Below are positions 47,485 to 56,900 of a stretch of 64,000 bases of DNA, piece by piece. The notes below the pieces were generated by a model that ran no database searches, had not been told where the DNA came from, and saw nothing but the letters and a program-made list of their open reading frames with translations. The stretch lies in contig NZ_FOBB01000006.1 of assembly GCF_900109685.1 (NCBI RefSeq), positions 124,001 to 188,000 on the forward strand, given 5' to 3'. Position 1 is the first letter of the stretch. Every line of letters begins with the position of its first letter. Position numbers and translations under genes: made by a program. Origin of the DNA: Chitinophaga rupis (GTDB lineage: Bacteria > Bacteroidota > Bacteroidia > Chitinophagales > Chitinophagaceae).

Positions 47485-50400
47485 TTATATTTTTAAGCTT
47501 CTCGTCTCTTTTTTAGGTTTTTGTGATTTGAGCAGGGTGGCAATGTTAATTTCTTCCGCCAGCAGTTTTATGGTAGGCCGGGCATACAGGTCTTTGAGAT
47601 CCACCTGCACGTTATATTGCTGCTCAATCCTTCTGAGCATGGTCATTGCTTTAAGTGAGTTGCCGCCCAGGTCAAAAAAATTATCTTCAATGCCTATTTT
47701 GCCGGATGGCAGAAAAGATTGCCATAATTCGCATAATGCTGCTTCCATTGCAGTTTCCGGCGCAACGTAGTTCTCATTCACATCATAAGCTGCGGAACCG
47801 GCAGGAGCCTCCTCCGGGGTTTTATTTTCTGCAGCGCCTGGGTTGCCGGCGCTAAAAACCGCCCCGCCACTGGTTACCTGCTTAAAGGTGTCTATCCTTA
47901 CCCTCAAATTGGTTTTATCAAAGGCATAACCGGGTATGGATATCTTATTATATTTTTCGTGGTCATTAAAAACATCCCAGTCCACCGGCACTTCGTTCTT
48001 CCATAATTTACCCAATGCATGCAGGTAAAACGCATAGTCGTTCACTGCTTCCTTAGGATGCCTTAATACATTTATACCCAGGCTGTTTGTTTGAAAAAGC
48101 GGATGCATCTTTAGGAAAGAGGTTAAGATTCCGCCGGACCCGATCTCAATATAATTGGCGCTTCCTTTTTCCAGCAGGCAATGAATGCCGTTTAAAAAAT
48201 TAACCGTATGCCTTAAATGCCTTACCCAATACTCCACTGAGGTGGCTTCTGCGGCCGTGATCTCCTTACCGCTCAGGTTTGAAATAAACGGTAATACCGG
48301 CGCTGAAAGGGGAATACGCTTAAATGCTTCCCGGTAGTCGTCCAGTATTGCATCAAACATAGCTGAGTGGGCGGCTACCGTAACTTTCAGCTCCGTGAAA
48401 GGGATGTTATGCAACGTTAGTACGCCTGTAAGGTCCTTTATGTCTGCAAGCGGGCCTGAGACCACACAGGAGTCAGGAGTATTAATGGCTGCAATGGATA
48501 AGTTTTCTGTGAGGTAGGGCCTTACCTGTTCTGCTGATAATTCCACGCTCACCATACGGCCTTCTTCCAGTGTTTCAGACAGTTCTGCCCTTTTCATCAC
48601 AATGCTCAACCCATCTTCAAAAGAAAATACGCCACTTAAACAGGCTGCCACATATTCCCCCAAACTATGCCCTATCATGTAACCGGGCTGTATGCCCATA
48701 CGCATTAGCAGCCGGGCCAGGGCATACTCCACTAAAAAGAGCACCGGCATATACAGCGCGGTATTGATGAGTGTTTTACCGGTAGCTGCATCGTCCGTAT
48801 ACCCCATGATCTTTTTAAAATCGCGGCCGGTTTTACGTTCCAATAATTCAAAACCTTCATCCATCAGCCTTTTAAAATAGCGCTCCTGTTCATATAACTG
48901 TTGGGCCATTTTAAAGTACTGACTGCCGGCGCCGGAAAACATGAAAACAATATTTTTTGCAACGGTACGGCTGCCGGTGGCTGGTTTCAAATCTGTTAAT
49001 GCCGCGTGCAGGTCCGTATCTTCCTCACATACCAGGAAATCCCTGTGTTTAAAATGTTTGCGGCCCATTTGCAGGGTGTAGGCCAGCTCCTGCAAAACGG
49101 GGGCGCCGTTCTCCTTTATAAAATCCTTTAGCTGCTGTTTATAGTTATTGAGCGCGGTAATTGTTTTGGCGGAAAATACCAGCAGCTGCGCTTTCGCAGA
49201 GGGTGTGCTTTCCCTTACAGGCGCTTCTTCCAGTATAGCGTGCGCATTGGTGCCGCCAATGCCAAAGCTGCTTACACCGGCCCTTAACACCTGATCATTT
49301 ATACGCTGCCACGGTTGCAGCTTATCATTCACATAAAAAGGCCCGGATGCAAAATTGATCTCCGGATTGGGAACGTGGTAGTTAATAGAAGGAGGCAGTA
49401 CCCGGTGTTTTAATGACAGCGCGGTTTTTATAACGGCCACCACACCTGCTGCTGCATCCAGGTGGCCCAGGTTCGATTTTACGGAGCCAATGGCACAGCG
49501 GTGGGCTGTATTATAATTAAAAGCTTTGTTCAATGCCTCTATTTCAATAGGATCGCCCAGCTTGGTGGCCGTTCCGTGTGTTTCCACATAAGTAACGGAG
49601 GTGGGATCCACACCGGCAATCTTATGCGCCATGCTTATACATTCCGCCTGCCCGTTCACACTGGGTGCGGTGTAACCTACTTTCCGCTTACCATCGTTAT
49701 TTACGGCAGTAGCTCTTATTACGGCGTAAATGTGATCCTTATCTGTAATAGCATCTTCCAGCCTTTTTAATACTATTACGGCTACGCCATCTCCGAAAAT
49801 GGTGCCGGATGCATCTTTGTCAAAAGTTCTGCAATGCCCATCCTTTGAAAAGATCATCCCTTCTTCATGCCAATACCCTTTATCGTTGGTGGTATTAACC
49901 GTAACTGCCCCGGCCAGCGCCATGGAACATTCTTTCATGAGCAAACTTCTGCAGGCCAGGTGAATGGAGGTTAAAGAGCTGGAACAGGCCGTATCCGTAT
50001 AAATACCGGGGCCTCTCAGGTCCAGGTTGTAAGCTACCAGGGTACTGATAAATGCTTTATCTGCCAGCCGGGTGGTCATAAACAAACCTACCTGGTGATC
50101 AGGATTGAGCACCGTATACGCCCGCCAGTTCATGTTGTCTGAGGCAGATAAATATAACCCGATCTTACCCTTGTATTCATCCGGGTTACAGCCGGCATCT
50201 TCCAGCGCCCACCATACCTGCTCATGCATCAACCGCGTTTGCGGGTCCATTACATCAGCTTCAGCTTTCGTATAACCGAAAAAGTTATAGTCAAAACTTT
50301 CCGGGTGGTCCAGCAAAGAAGTAACGGGGATATAGTTGGGATGCCGGATCACCTTTTCATCCACACCCAATGCCTTTAGCTCCTCCGGTTGGTACAGGCG

Positions 50401-50532
50401 GATCAGCTCCTTACCTGCCAACAGGTTTTTCCAGAACGCTGCCAGGTCCGCTGACTGCGGGAACCGGCCGGATAATCCTACAATGGCAATATCTTTTTTT
50501 CTTTCCACCTTCCTGGTGTCCGTGTTATTCAT
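47485..50532 (-). CDS. PKS protein 5: KS-AT-ACP
   Basis: 1,015 residues. KS (10-435) has Cys183 (TACSSSL), His319 (ETHGTAT, where GTGT is usual) and His357 (NLGHLD). AT (about 528-830): Ser624 in GHSLGEY; the substrate motif that is HAFH in malonyl and YASH in methylmalonyl enzymes reads VAAH (720-723), so the extender is uncertain, possibly other than malonyl. ACP: Ser960 in LGGNSL. No reductive domains, so the beta-keto group would remain. A Gly/Ala-rich linker (885-915) precedes the ACP. The C-terminus ends K-K-E-T-R-S-L-K-I, a short basic-hydrophobic tail facing the docking domain of protein 6. It starts 35 bp after protein 4. Confidence 0.92.
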   Translation of the reverse strand: MNNTDTRKVERKKDIAIVGLSGRFPQSADLAAFWKNLLAGKELIRLYQPEELKALGVDEKVIRHPNYIPVTSLLDHPESFDYNFFGYTKAEADVMDPQTRLMHEQVWWALEDAGCNPDEYKGKIGLYLSASDNMNWRAYTVLNPDHQVGLFMTTRLADKAFISTLVAYNLDLRGPGIYTDTACSSSLTSIHLACRSLLMKECSMALAGAVTVNTTNDKGYWHEEGMIFSKDGHCRTFDKDASGTIFGDGVAVIVLKRLEDAITDKDHIYAVIRATAVNNDGKRKVGYTAPSVNGQAECISMAHKIAGVDPTSVTYVETHGTATKLGDPIEIEALNKAFNYNTAHRCAIGSVKSNLGHLDAAAGVVAVIKTALSLKHRVLPPSINYHVPNPEINFASGPFYVNDKLQPWQRINDQVLRAGVSSFGIGGTNAHAILEEAPVRESTPSAKAQLLVFSAKTITALNNYKQQLKDFIKENGAPVLQELAYTLQMGRKHFKHRDFLVCEEDTDLHAALTDLKPATGSRTVAKNIVFMFSGAGSQYFKMAQQLYEQERYFKRLMDEGFELLERKTGRDFKKIMGYTDDAATGKTLINTALYMPVLFLVEYALARLLMRMGIQPGYMIGHSLGEYVAACLSGVFSFEDGLSIVMKRAELSETLEEGRMVSVELSAEQVRPYLTENLSIAAINTPDSCVVSGPLADIKDLTGVLTLHNIPFTELKVTVAAHSAMFDAILDDYREAFKRIPLSAPVLPFISNLSGKEITAAEATSVEYWVRHLRHTVNFLNGIHCLLEKGSANYIEIGSGGILTSFLKMHPLFQTNSLGINVLRHPKEAVNDYAFYLHALGKLWKNEVPVDWDVFNDHEKYNKISIPGYAFDKTNLRVRIDTFKQVTSGGAVFSAGNPGAAENKTPEEAPAGSAAYDVNENYVAPETAMEAALCELWQSFLPSGKIGIEDNFFDLGGNSLKAMTMLRRIEQQYNVQVDLKDLYARPTIKLLAEEINIATLLKSQKPKKETRSLKI

Positions 50533-50567
50533 TAGAAACAGATAATGGGGTTAAAACAAATGACGGC

Positions 50568-53500
50568 CTACTCTTCCATCAGGTCTATCATATCGTCAAT
50601 CTCTTCTGACAATAAGACATTTTCCTGCTCATGTTCTTTAGCCGTTTCCGTAAACACATTTTTTACGAGGTCATTAATGTTGGCATACTGGAACAGGAAA
50701 ACGGGTTTTATATCTACATTCATCTCCGCCCTGATCTCGTTCAGGATCTTGATCAGCTTTATAGAATTGGCGCCCAGGTCAAAAAAGTTATCGTTAATAC
50801 CTATTTCCTGGGGCTGCCGTCCCAGCTCACGGGCAAAGATGCCGATCAGCTTTTCCTCCGTTTCATTGCGGGGCGCTACATATGCGGTGCTGGCGGTTAA
50901 GGTTTGTGTTTCCGGGGCGGGTAATGCCTTTTCATCTATTTTACCATTGGCGCTCAGCGGCAGGGCTGCCAGCTGTATAAAATAAGCCGGCAGCTCATAC
51001 TCCGGTACCCGGGCTGCCAGGAACCTGCGCAGGTCCGATGCATTTTGCGTAACAGGCGATACGATGTATGCCGCCAGCTCCTGATCCTGTTCCGCATTTT
51101 TTCTTGCGCAAACCACGGCTTCTTTAATTTCCGGGTGCTGCAGTAATTGAGTGGTTACTTCCCCCAGCTCAATCCTGTGGCCGCGTATCTTTACCTGGTT
51201 ATCCCTTCTTCCCAGAAAGGTGATGCTGCCATCGCTGTTCCATTTGGCAATATCACCGGTGCGGTATAAGCGGTCATTTTTCCGGAATGGGTTCTCAATG
51301 AACTTGGCTGCGGTCAGCTCCGGTTTATTTAAATAACCGTGGGCTACCTGTACGCCGCCTATCAGCAGCTCACCGGGAACGCCCACCGGCTGTAACATCA
51401 TCGCATCGTTCACAAGGTAAATGCCGGTGTTGGAAACAGGATAGCCAATGGGCACACCATTCAGCTCCGTATCATAATGGGTAAGGTCAATGGCTGTTAC
51501 ATCAATAGCGGCTTCCGTGGGGCCGTACAGGTTATAGATCCGGCTGTTCATTTTGGTTTTAAATTCACTTACCACTTTTGCGGGCAAAACCTCCCCGCTA
51601 CAGATCACCTGTTGCAGGCTGGTTATTGCTGCACTATCCACATTGTTTAAGAACACCTTTAACATAGAAGGCACAAAATGGGCAATGGTCACCTGCTGCT
51701 CTTTGATCAGGTTTTGCAAATAATACGGATCCTTATGCCCATCGGGTATGGCAAATACCAGTTTTGCACCGCAGATAAGGGGCAACAGCAGCTCCCATAC
51801 GGAAACATCAAAAGTGTAGGGTGTTTTTTGCAGGATCACTGCTTCCGGAGATACGCTTAAATAGGTTTTCATCCACAACAACCGGTTGGTAAGGCCTGCA
51901 TGATGATTGAGCACGCCTTTGGGCTGCCCCGTTGAGCCGGAGGTGTAAATAGCATAAGCATAATCTGCCGGCAGAATGGCTGCATCTACCGGTGTAGTTT
52001 CATAATTTTCCTGCAGGGCTTTAAAATCTTCCAGCACTGTCTCATCAATACATACCTTATAGGCGCTGTCGGTCCTTATATATTCCAGCCGCTCCTGTGG
52101 GTACGCCGGGTCTATGGGAAGGTACGCCCCACCAGCTTTCAGTATGGCCAGAATGGTGATGATCATCCATTCACTGCGGTATTGTTTAATACCTGCCAGG
52201 TCATTGCGGGTAATTTTATAACGGTCTGTCAGATACCGGGAGAACTGTGTGGACAGGTCATCCAGCTGTTTATAGGTAAGCGTTGTGCCCTCAAATATCA
52301 CCGCTGTGTTATCCGGGTTCCGGGCTGCCTGTGCGGCAAACAGCGCTACCACTGTGCTGCATGGTTCAAACACCGTATCAGTAAGATTGAACTCCTCTAA
52401 AATACGCACCTTTTCATTTGCCGCCAGCAGCTCAAAAGTTTGGATACCTGCTTCCGGATTAGCCATGATGGCAGATGCCAGCTGTTTAAAATGCTTCATT
52501 AATGATGTTACCATCTCCCGCTCATACACATCTGTATTAAAGTTAACGTTGAAGGAAAGGTAGCTGCCTGCTTCTGCAAAGTTCACTTCCAGGTCCAGCT
52601 TGGCCAGGTGCGCACCTTTGTCATAGACTGCATCGGTGTTTATATCCGCGCCACTGTCCTCCCGCTTTTTGCCGGTGTTTTGCAATACCACCATCATATC
52701 AAAAATAGCATTGCGGTTCACATAACGTTTAGGGTTCAGATCATCCAGCAGCTGATCAAACGGATACGTTTGATGCGCATAGGCCTGCAGCGCATTCCTT
52801 TTAACCCGGTTAAAATGTGCCAGGAAACTATCATTGGGCGCTACCTGGTCTCTGAATACAACCGTGTTCACAAAACAGCCGATCTGGTTTTCCAGGTCTG
52901 CATGGTTCCTGCCGGCTACCGGCGAACCGGTTATCAGCTCCTCCTGCCCGGTGTAGCGGTATATCAATACTTCCCATAAAGCCAGTAAGGTGATGAACAA
53001 ACTGCCTTCCTGTGCTTTGGTGAATGCTTTCAGCTGGCTGGTAAGCGTTTTGGAAAGATAGGTTTCCAGCGTATGCCCCTGCTGCGTTCTTACCGCGGGC
53101 CTTACCAGGTTGGATGGCAGGTCTGTTACCGGCAGCTCACCCGACAAAACAGTTAACCAGAACTCTTTGTGCTTAGTATTTTCTGCACTGGTCAGCTCTT
53201 TCAGCTGCCAGGCGGCAAAGTCTTTATATTGTATGGTTAGCGGCGCAAGCGCTGCGTTGGTATCCGATAAAAAGGCCTGGTAATACGCCATTACATCATT
53301 GGCCAGCACACCCATGGACCAGCCATCCCCTATAATGTGATGTATGTTGTAATGGAACACATACCGGCCGGGTGCTACCTGCAGCAGGGCCGCTCTTAAG
53401 AGGGGCGCCTTTTCCAGGTCAAACGGCTGGTCTGTATCTGCTTTTACATAATCATTGGCGGCCTGCAGGGGATCTGCTTCCCCGCTAAGATCCTGGTAGT

Positions 53501-53963
53501 GTATGGTAAAGTCCAGCTGCTGCATGGGCACTACCCATTGCCTGGTTTCTCCCTCACTGTTCTTTTTAAAAGCAGTGCGCAGTATCTCATGCCGCTCCAG
53601 CACTGCAAACACCGCTCTTTTAAAAAGTGTTATATCATACTGCCCGTTCAGCTCAACCTGGTGAGTAATGTTGTAGGCTGCCAATCCATCCTCAAACTGG
53701 CTTAATACCCACAGGCGCTGCTGTGATGAGGAAAGCACGTAACCTTCATCTGACAAAGGAACAGGCATAATGGCCGCCTTCACATCGGCCGTAGTGCTGT
53801 TTTCTTTTAAATAGCTGATGATGGCATTCTTAGCAGCTTTTATTTTACCTACCAGCTCGCCGGGCAGCTCCTGGTGATCAAATTTTAAACGCAGGTTCTC
53901 TCCATCCAGTGAAAGAGATACCTCGTTTTCTCTGAGTTCTTTTAACAGTTCCTTTATCTCCAT
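50568..53963 (-). CDS. NRPS protein 4: docking - C-A(Ser)-T
   Basis: 1,131 residues. TubC-type docking domain (1-55), C domain (about 70-500; IHHIIGDGWS, His209), A domain (about 520-1010) with specificity residues DVWHISLIDK, a Ser-type code, and a T domain with Ser1067 in LGANSIK, where LGGxS is usual. The A domain closely resembles the second A domain of protein 6 (both read QKTPYTFDVSVWEL), which suggests duplication. The acidic C-terminal tail (SEEIDDMIDLMEE) precedes a KS-type protein and may dock to it. It begins 6 bp after protein 3. It would add Ser to the ketide made by protein 3. Confidence 0.93.
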   Translation of the reverse strand: MEIKELLKELRENEVSLSLDGENLRLKFDHQELPGELVGKIKAAKNAIISYLKENSTTADVKAAIMPVPLSDEGYVLSSSQQRLWVLSQFEDGLAAYNITHQVELNGQYDITLFKRAVFAVLERHEILRTAFKKNSEGETRQWVVPMQQLDFTIHYQDLSGEADPLQAANDYVKADTDQPFDLEKAPLLRAALLQVAPGRYVFHYNIHHIIGDGWSMGVLANDVMAYYQAFLSDTNAALAPLTIQYKDFAAWQLKELTSAENTKHKEFWLTVLSGELPVTDLPSNLVRPAVRTQQGHTLETYLSKTLTSQLKAFTKAQEGSLFITLLALWEVLIYRYTGQEELITGSPVAGRNHADLENQIGCFVNTVVFRDQVAPNDSFLAHFNRVKRNALQAYAHQTYPFDQLLDDLNPKRYVNRNAIFDMMVVLQNTGKKREDSGADINTDAVYDKGAHLAKLDLEVNFAEAGSYLSFNVNFNTDVYEREMVTSLMKHFKQLASAIMANPEAGIQTFELLAANEKVRILEEFNLTDTVFEPCSTVVALFAAQAARNPDNTAVIFEGTTLTYKQLDDLSTQFSRYLTDRYKITRNDLAGIKQYRSEWMIITILAILKAGGAYLPIDPAYPQERLEYIRTDSAYKVCIDETVLEDFKALQENYETTPVDAAILPADYAYAIYTSGSTGQPKGVLNHHAGLTNRLLWMKTYLSVSPEAVILQKTPYTFDVSVWELLLPLICGAKLVFAIPDGHKDPYYLQNLIKEQQVTIAHFVPSMLKVFLNNVDSAAITSLQQVICSGEVLPAKVVSEFKTKMNSRIYNLYGPTEAAIDVTAIDLTHYDTELNGVPIGYPVSNTGIYLVNDAMMLQPVGVPGELLIGGVQVAHGYLNKPELTAAKFIENPFRKNDRLYRTGDIAKWNSDGSITFLGRRDNQVKIRGHRIELGEVTTQLLQHPEIKEAVVCARKNAEQDQELAAYIVSPVTQNASDLRRFLAARVPEYELPAYFIQLAALPLSANGKIDEKALPAPETQTLTASTAYVAPRNETEEKLIGIFARELGRQPQEIGINDNFFDLGANSIKLIKILNEIRAEMNVDIKPVFLFQYANINDLVKNVFTETAKEHEQENVLLSEEIDDMIDLMEE

Positions 53964-53969
53964 AAAAAT

Positions 53970-56900
53970 TTAAATTATGAGTTCATTCACGCGGTGCTTT
54001 GCCTCTCCTAACCATTTCTTTTCAGTTACCAGTAAGGACAGGTCGTATGCGGTTTTGTTAGCAAACATTTCTGCAATGGTGATCTCTATGCCCATTTCCT
54101 TTTTCAGCCGGTTAATCAACACTACTGCTTTCAGCGAATCGCCGCCCAGCTCAAAAAAATCATCTTCCATTCCAATACCCTGCATACCAAACAGCTCTCC
54201 GAACAAATTAACCAGGCGCGTTTCCGTTTCATTTTCCGGGGCCTTGTAGGAAGATCGTAGCTGGTTCCTGTTCATTTCCACGCTGATGCCGGTTTTCGCG
54301 CTTTCCTGTACAGGGGCGGCCTGCAGGTTGTGGATATCCCTTTTGGAAACAATGATCTGTTCTGCGCCGGTGTACAGGAAAGAACCGTAAAGAACAGCAA
54401 TGAGCTCCTGCTCCTGTATCCACGGCTCTTCCTTATGTACACGGTCTATATTTATAACTGACCACTTTGTTTTCGTTTGCCGTGCATGCAGCGCCAGGTT
54501 ATCCATTAACGTAGCGGCGGCTGCATAGGCACCGTAGGAAATACCGCCCAGGAAAGATGACAGGCTGGAAATAACGGTGATAAAATCCACGGGCCGGTTC
54601 TTAAAAAAGCTGTCAATCTGCAGCAGCCCGTTCACCCTGGGGGCAAAATGCTGTTCAATAGTTTCTGCAGTAATATCATTGGCAAAAGCAATGGCCCCTG
54701 CACTGGTGTGCTTTGCAGTATGAATGACGCCGTTTATAGGACCGTACTGCGTTACCAGCTTTTCAATGTTTGCTGCAGTTATTTCCGCATGTACAAAAAC
54801 AATTTTTCCGGGAAGCGCTGCCAGCTTTTCATACAACTGCGCTCCTTTCTGGTGCTGCGGTTCCGGTGAAAGTATGATCACGTTTGCCCTGTACTCCGTT
54901 AATAAATGAGCGGCCAGCGTGTATTCAATATCATCCAGGTGCCCGGTTACCAGGTAGGTTCCCTGCTGTTTTATAAACGGCTTCCTTTCATCCGTTACCG
55001 GCAGGGGTTCATAATAAGGCGCCCAACGCCTGTTGTTGCGGAAGGCTACCTGGCTGTATTTTGCTGCATCTTCAAACTCGCCTGTTATAGCATCTATTGA
55101 ATAATGATCCAGGTCAAGATCTATTACGGTGGCGTAAACGTGCGCACGCTCCTGTGCAAGCACGTTTAACAAGGTGGCGGCATGCTGATTGAATGTGCGG
55201 ATGTGCTCTGCGCCGGTAACTGCGTAATTCCTGTTACTCAGGAAGATGATCTTTTTAGGATCTGCTGTTTCCATCAATTCAAGGCCATTTACAAGCTGCA
55301 ACAGGTTATTAAATGCCGCGTTATAAGCATGGTGGTTTGTGTGTTCATTATCCAGGTCCCAGGCATATACAATAACATCCGCAACCTGCTGCAAGGTTTT
55401 TAAATGTATTGCCAGGTCCTCATGATCCACATCCCCTTTCCTTACTTCCACTACCTTTTTATTACCTGCTTTTACTTTGCTGATCAGCTGTTCACAAAAG
55501 GCCGATCCATCACTTAATACCAGGTAATTTTCTTTGGCTGCAAAAGTTGCATCCGTAGCAGGTTTCACTGGTTGCTGTTTCCAGGAAGGCAGGTAAAAAG
55601 CATCCCTTATCTGCCGGCTGCTGCGGTTAGCGGCTTCCTTGTTCAGCAATGCTTCCTCTATGCTTACTTTAGCCGGTACTTTGTAAGGTTCAAATGCATA
55701 TGTGGGTATGGAGCGTTTGCTAGGCAGCTGCGCTCCATAATAATTATCCCAGTTCACGGTTATACCGTGCATGCCCAGGTTGCCCAGGAAATTGGCCAGG
55801 AACCAATCATCCTCCACCTGCTCTTTAGGATGTTTGATTGTGGTAAGCACCGCATTCTCCAAAGCAGGGTTTTGGGATTTTTTGAAGAAGGTGGCCAACG
55901 TTCTTCCCGGCCCTACCTCAATAAACAGCGTATGGTCCATGGCTATCAGTTGTTTGATCCCCTTTTCAAACTGCACGGTACCAAGGATATGACCGGACCA
56001 ATAGGCAGGTGAAGTGGCCTGCTCCGCTGTAAGCACCTCACCGGTAAGGTTAGAGATAACCGGGATAACCGGTTTATTCAGCTGAATGCTGTTTAATACC
56101 TTTTCAAAATCATCAATGATCACTTCCATCATTCCGGAGTGAAAGGCATGGGATGTTTTTAATGCTATAAAAGAAATTTCTTCGGCGATCAGCTGCTCTT
56201 TTATGGAGGTCATCTCCTGCCGGGTGCCTGACAATACAAAAGAATCATGGGCGTTCACCGCTGCAATGGCAGTGCCGTTGATCAATGTTTTGCTTATTTT
56301 TTGCAGGGACGTGCCTACACTGATCATATCACCTGCTGCCACACCGGCCATTAATGCTGCCCGGGCGCTTACTACTTTCAAAGCATCGTCCAGGGAGAAC
56401 ACGCCGCTGATAGTGGCTGCTACATATTCGCCCAGGCTATGCCCTATCATATGACTGGGGTGTATTCCAAAACTCATGAGCAATTGCGCCAATGCATATT
56501 CAAACAGGAACAATACAGGCTGTGTGTAAAAAGTTTCATTGATCTCCTCCCCCTCAGTAAACAGCACCTTTTTATAATCAATACCCTTCAGCTCCTGCAG
56601 GCGGGCAAAACCGTTATCCATGATCTCCCTGAACAGCGCATGTTCTTCATACAGGTGTTTTCCCATATTCACATACTGGCTGCCCTGGCCGGAGAACATG
56701 AACACGATCCTGCTTTTGGGTTTTACCGTATAGGTCTTTATTTTCCCCGCCTGCAGGGTGGTTACCAGCTCCTCATTATCTTTTGCAATGATGTACCTGC
56801 CGTAATCAAAATGTTTACGGCCCGTTTGTAAAGTGTAGGCTACATCTGCAAGGCTAATGTCTTTTTTTTGTTGCAGGAAATGTAACAACTTAGCTTCGTA

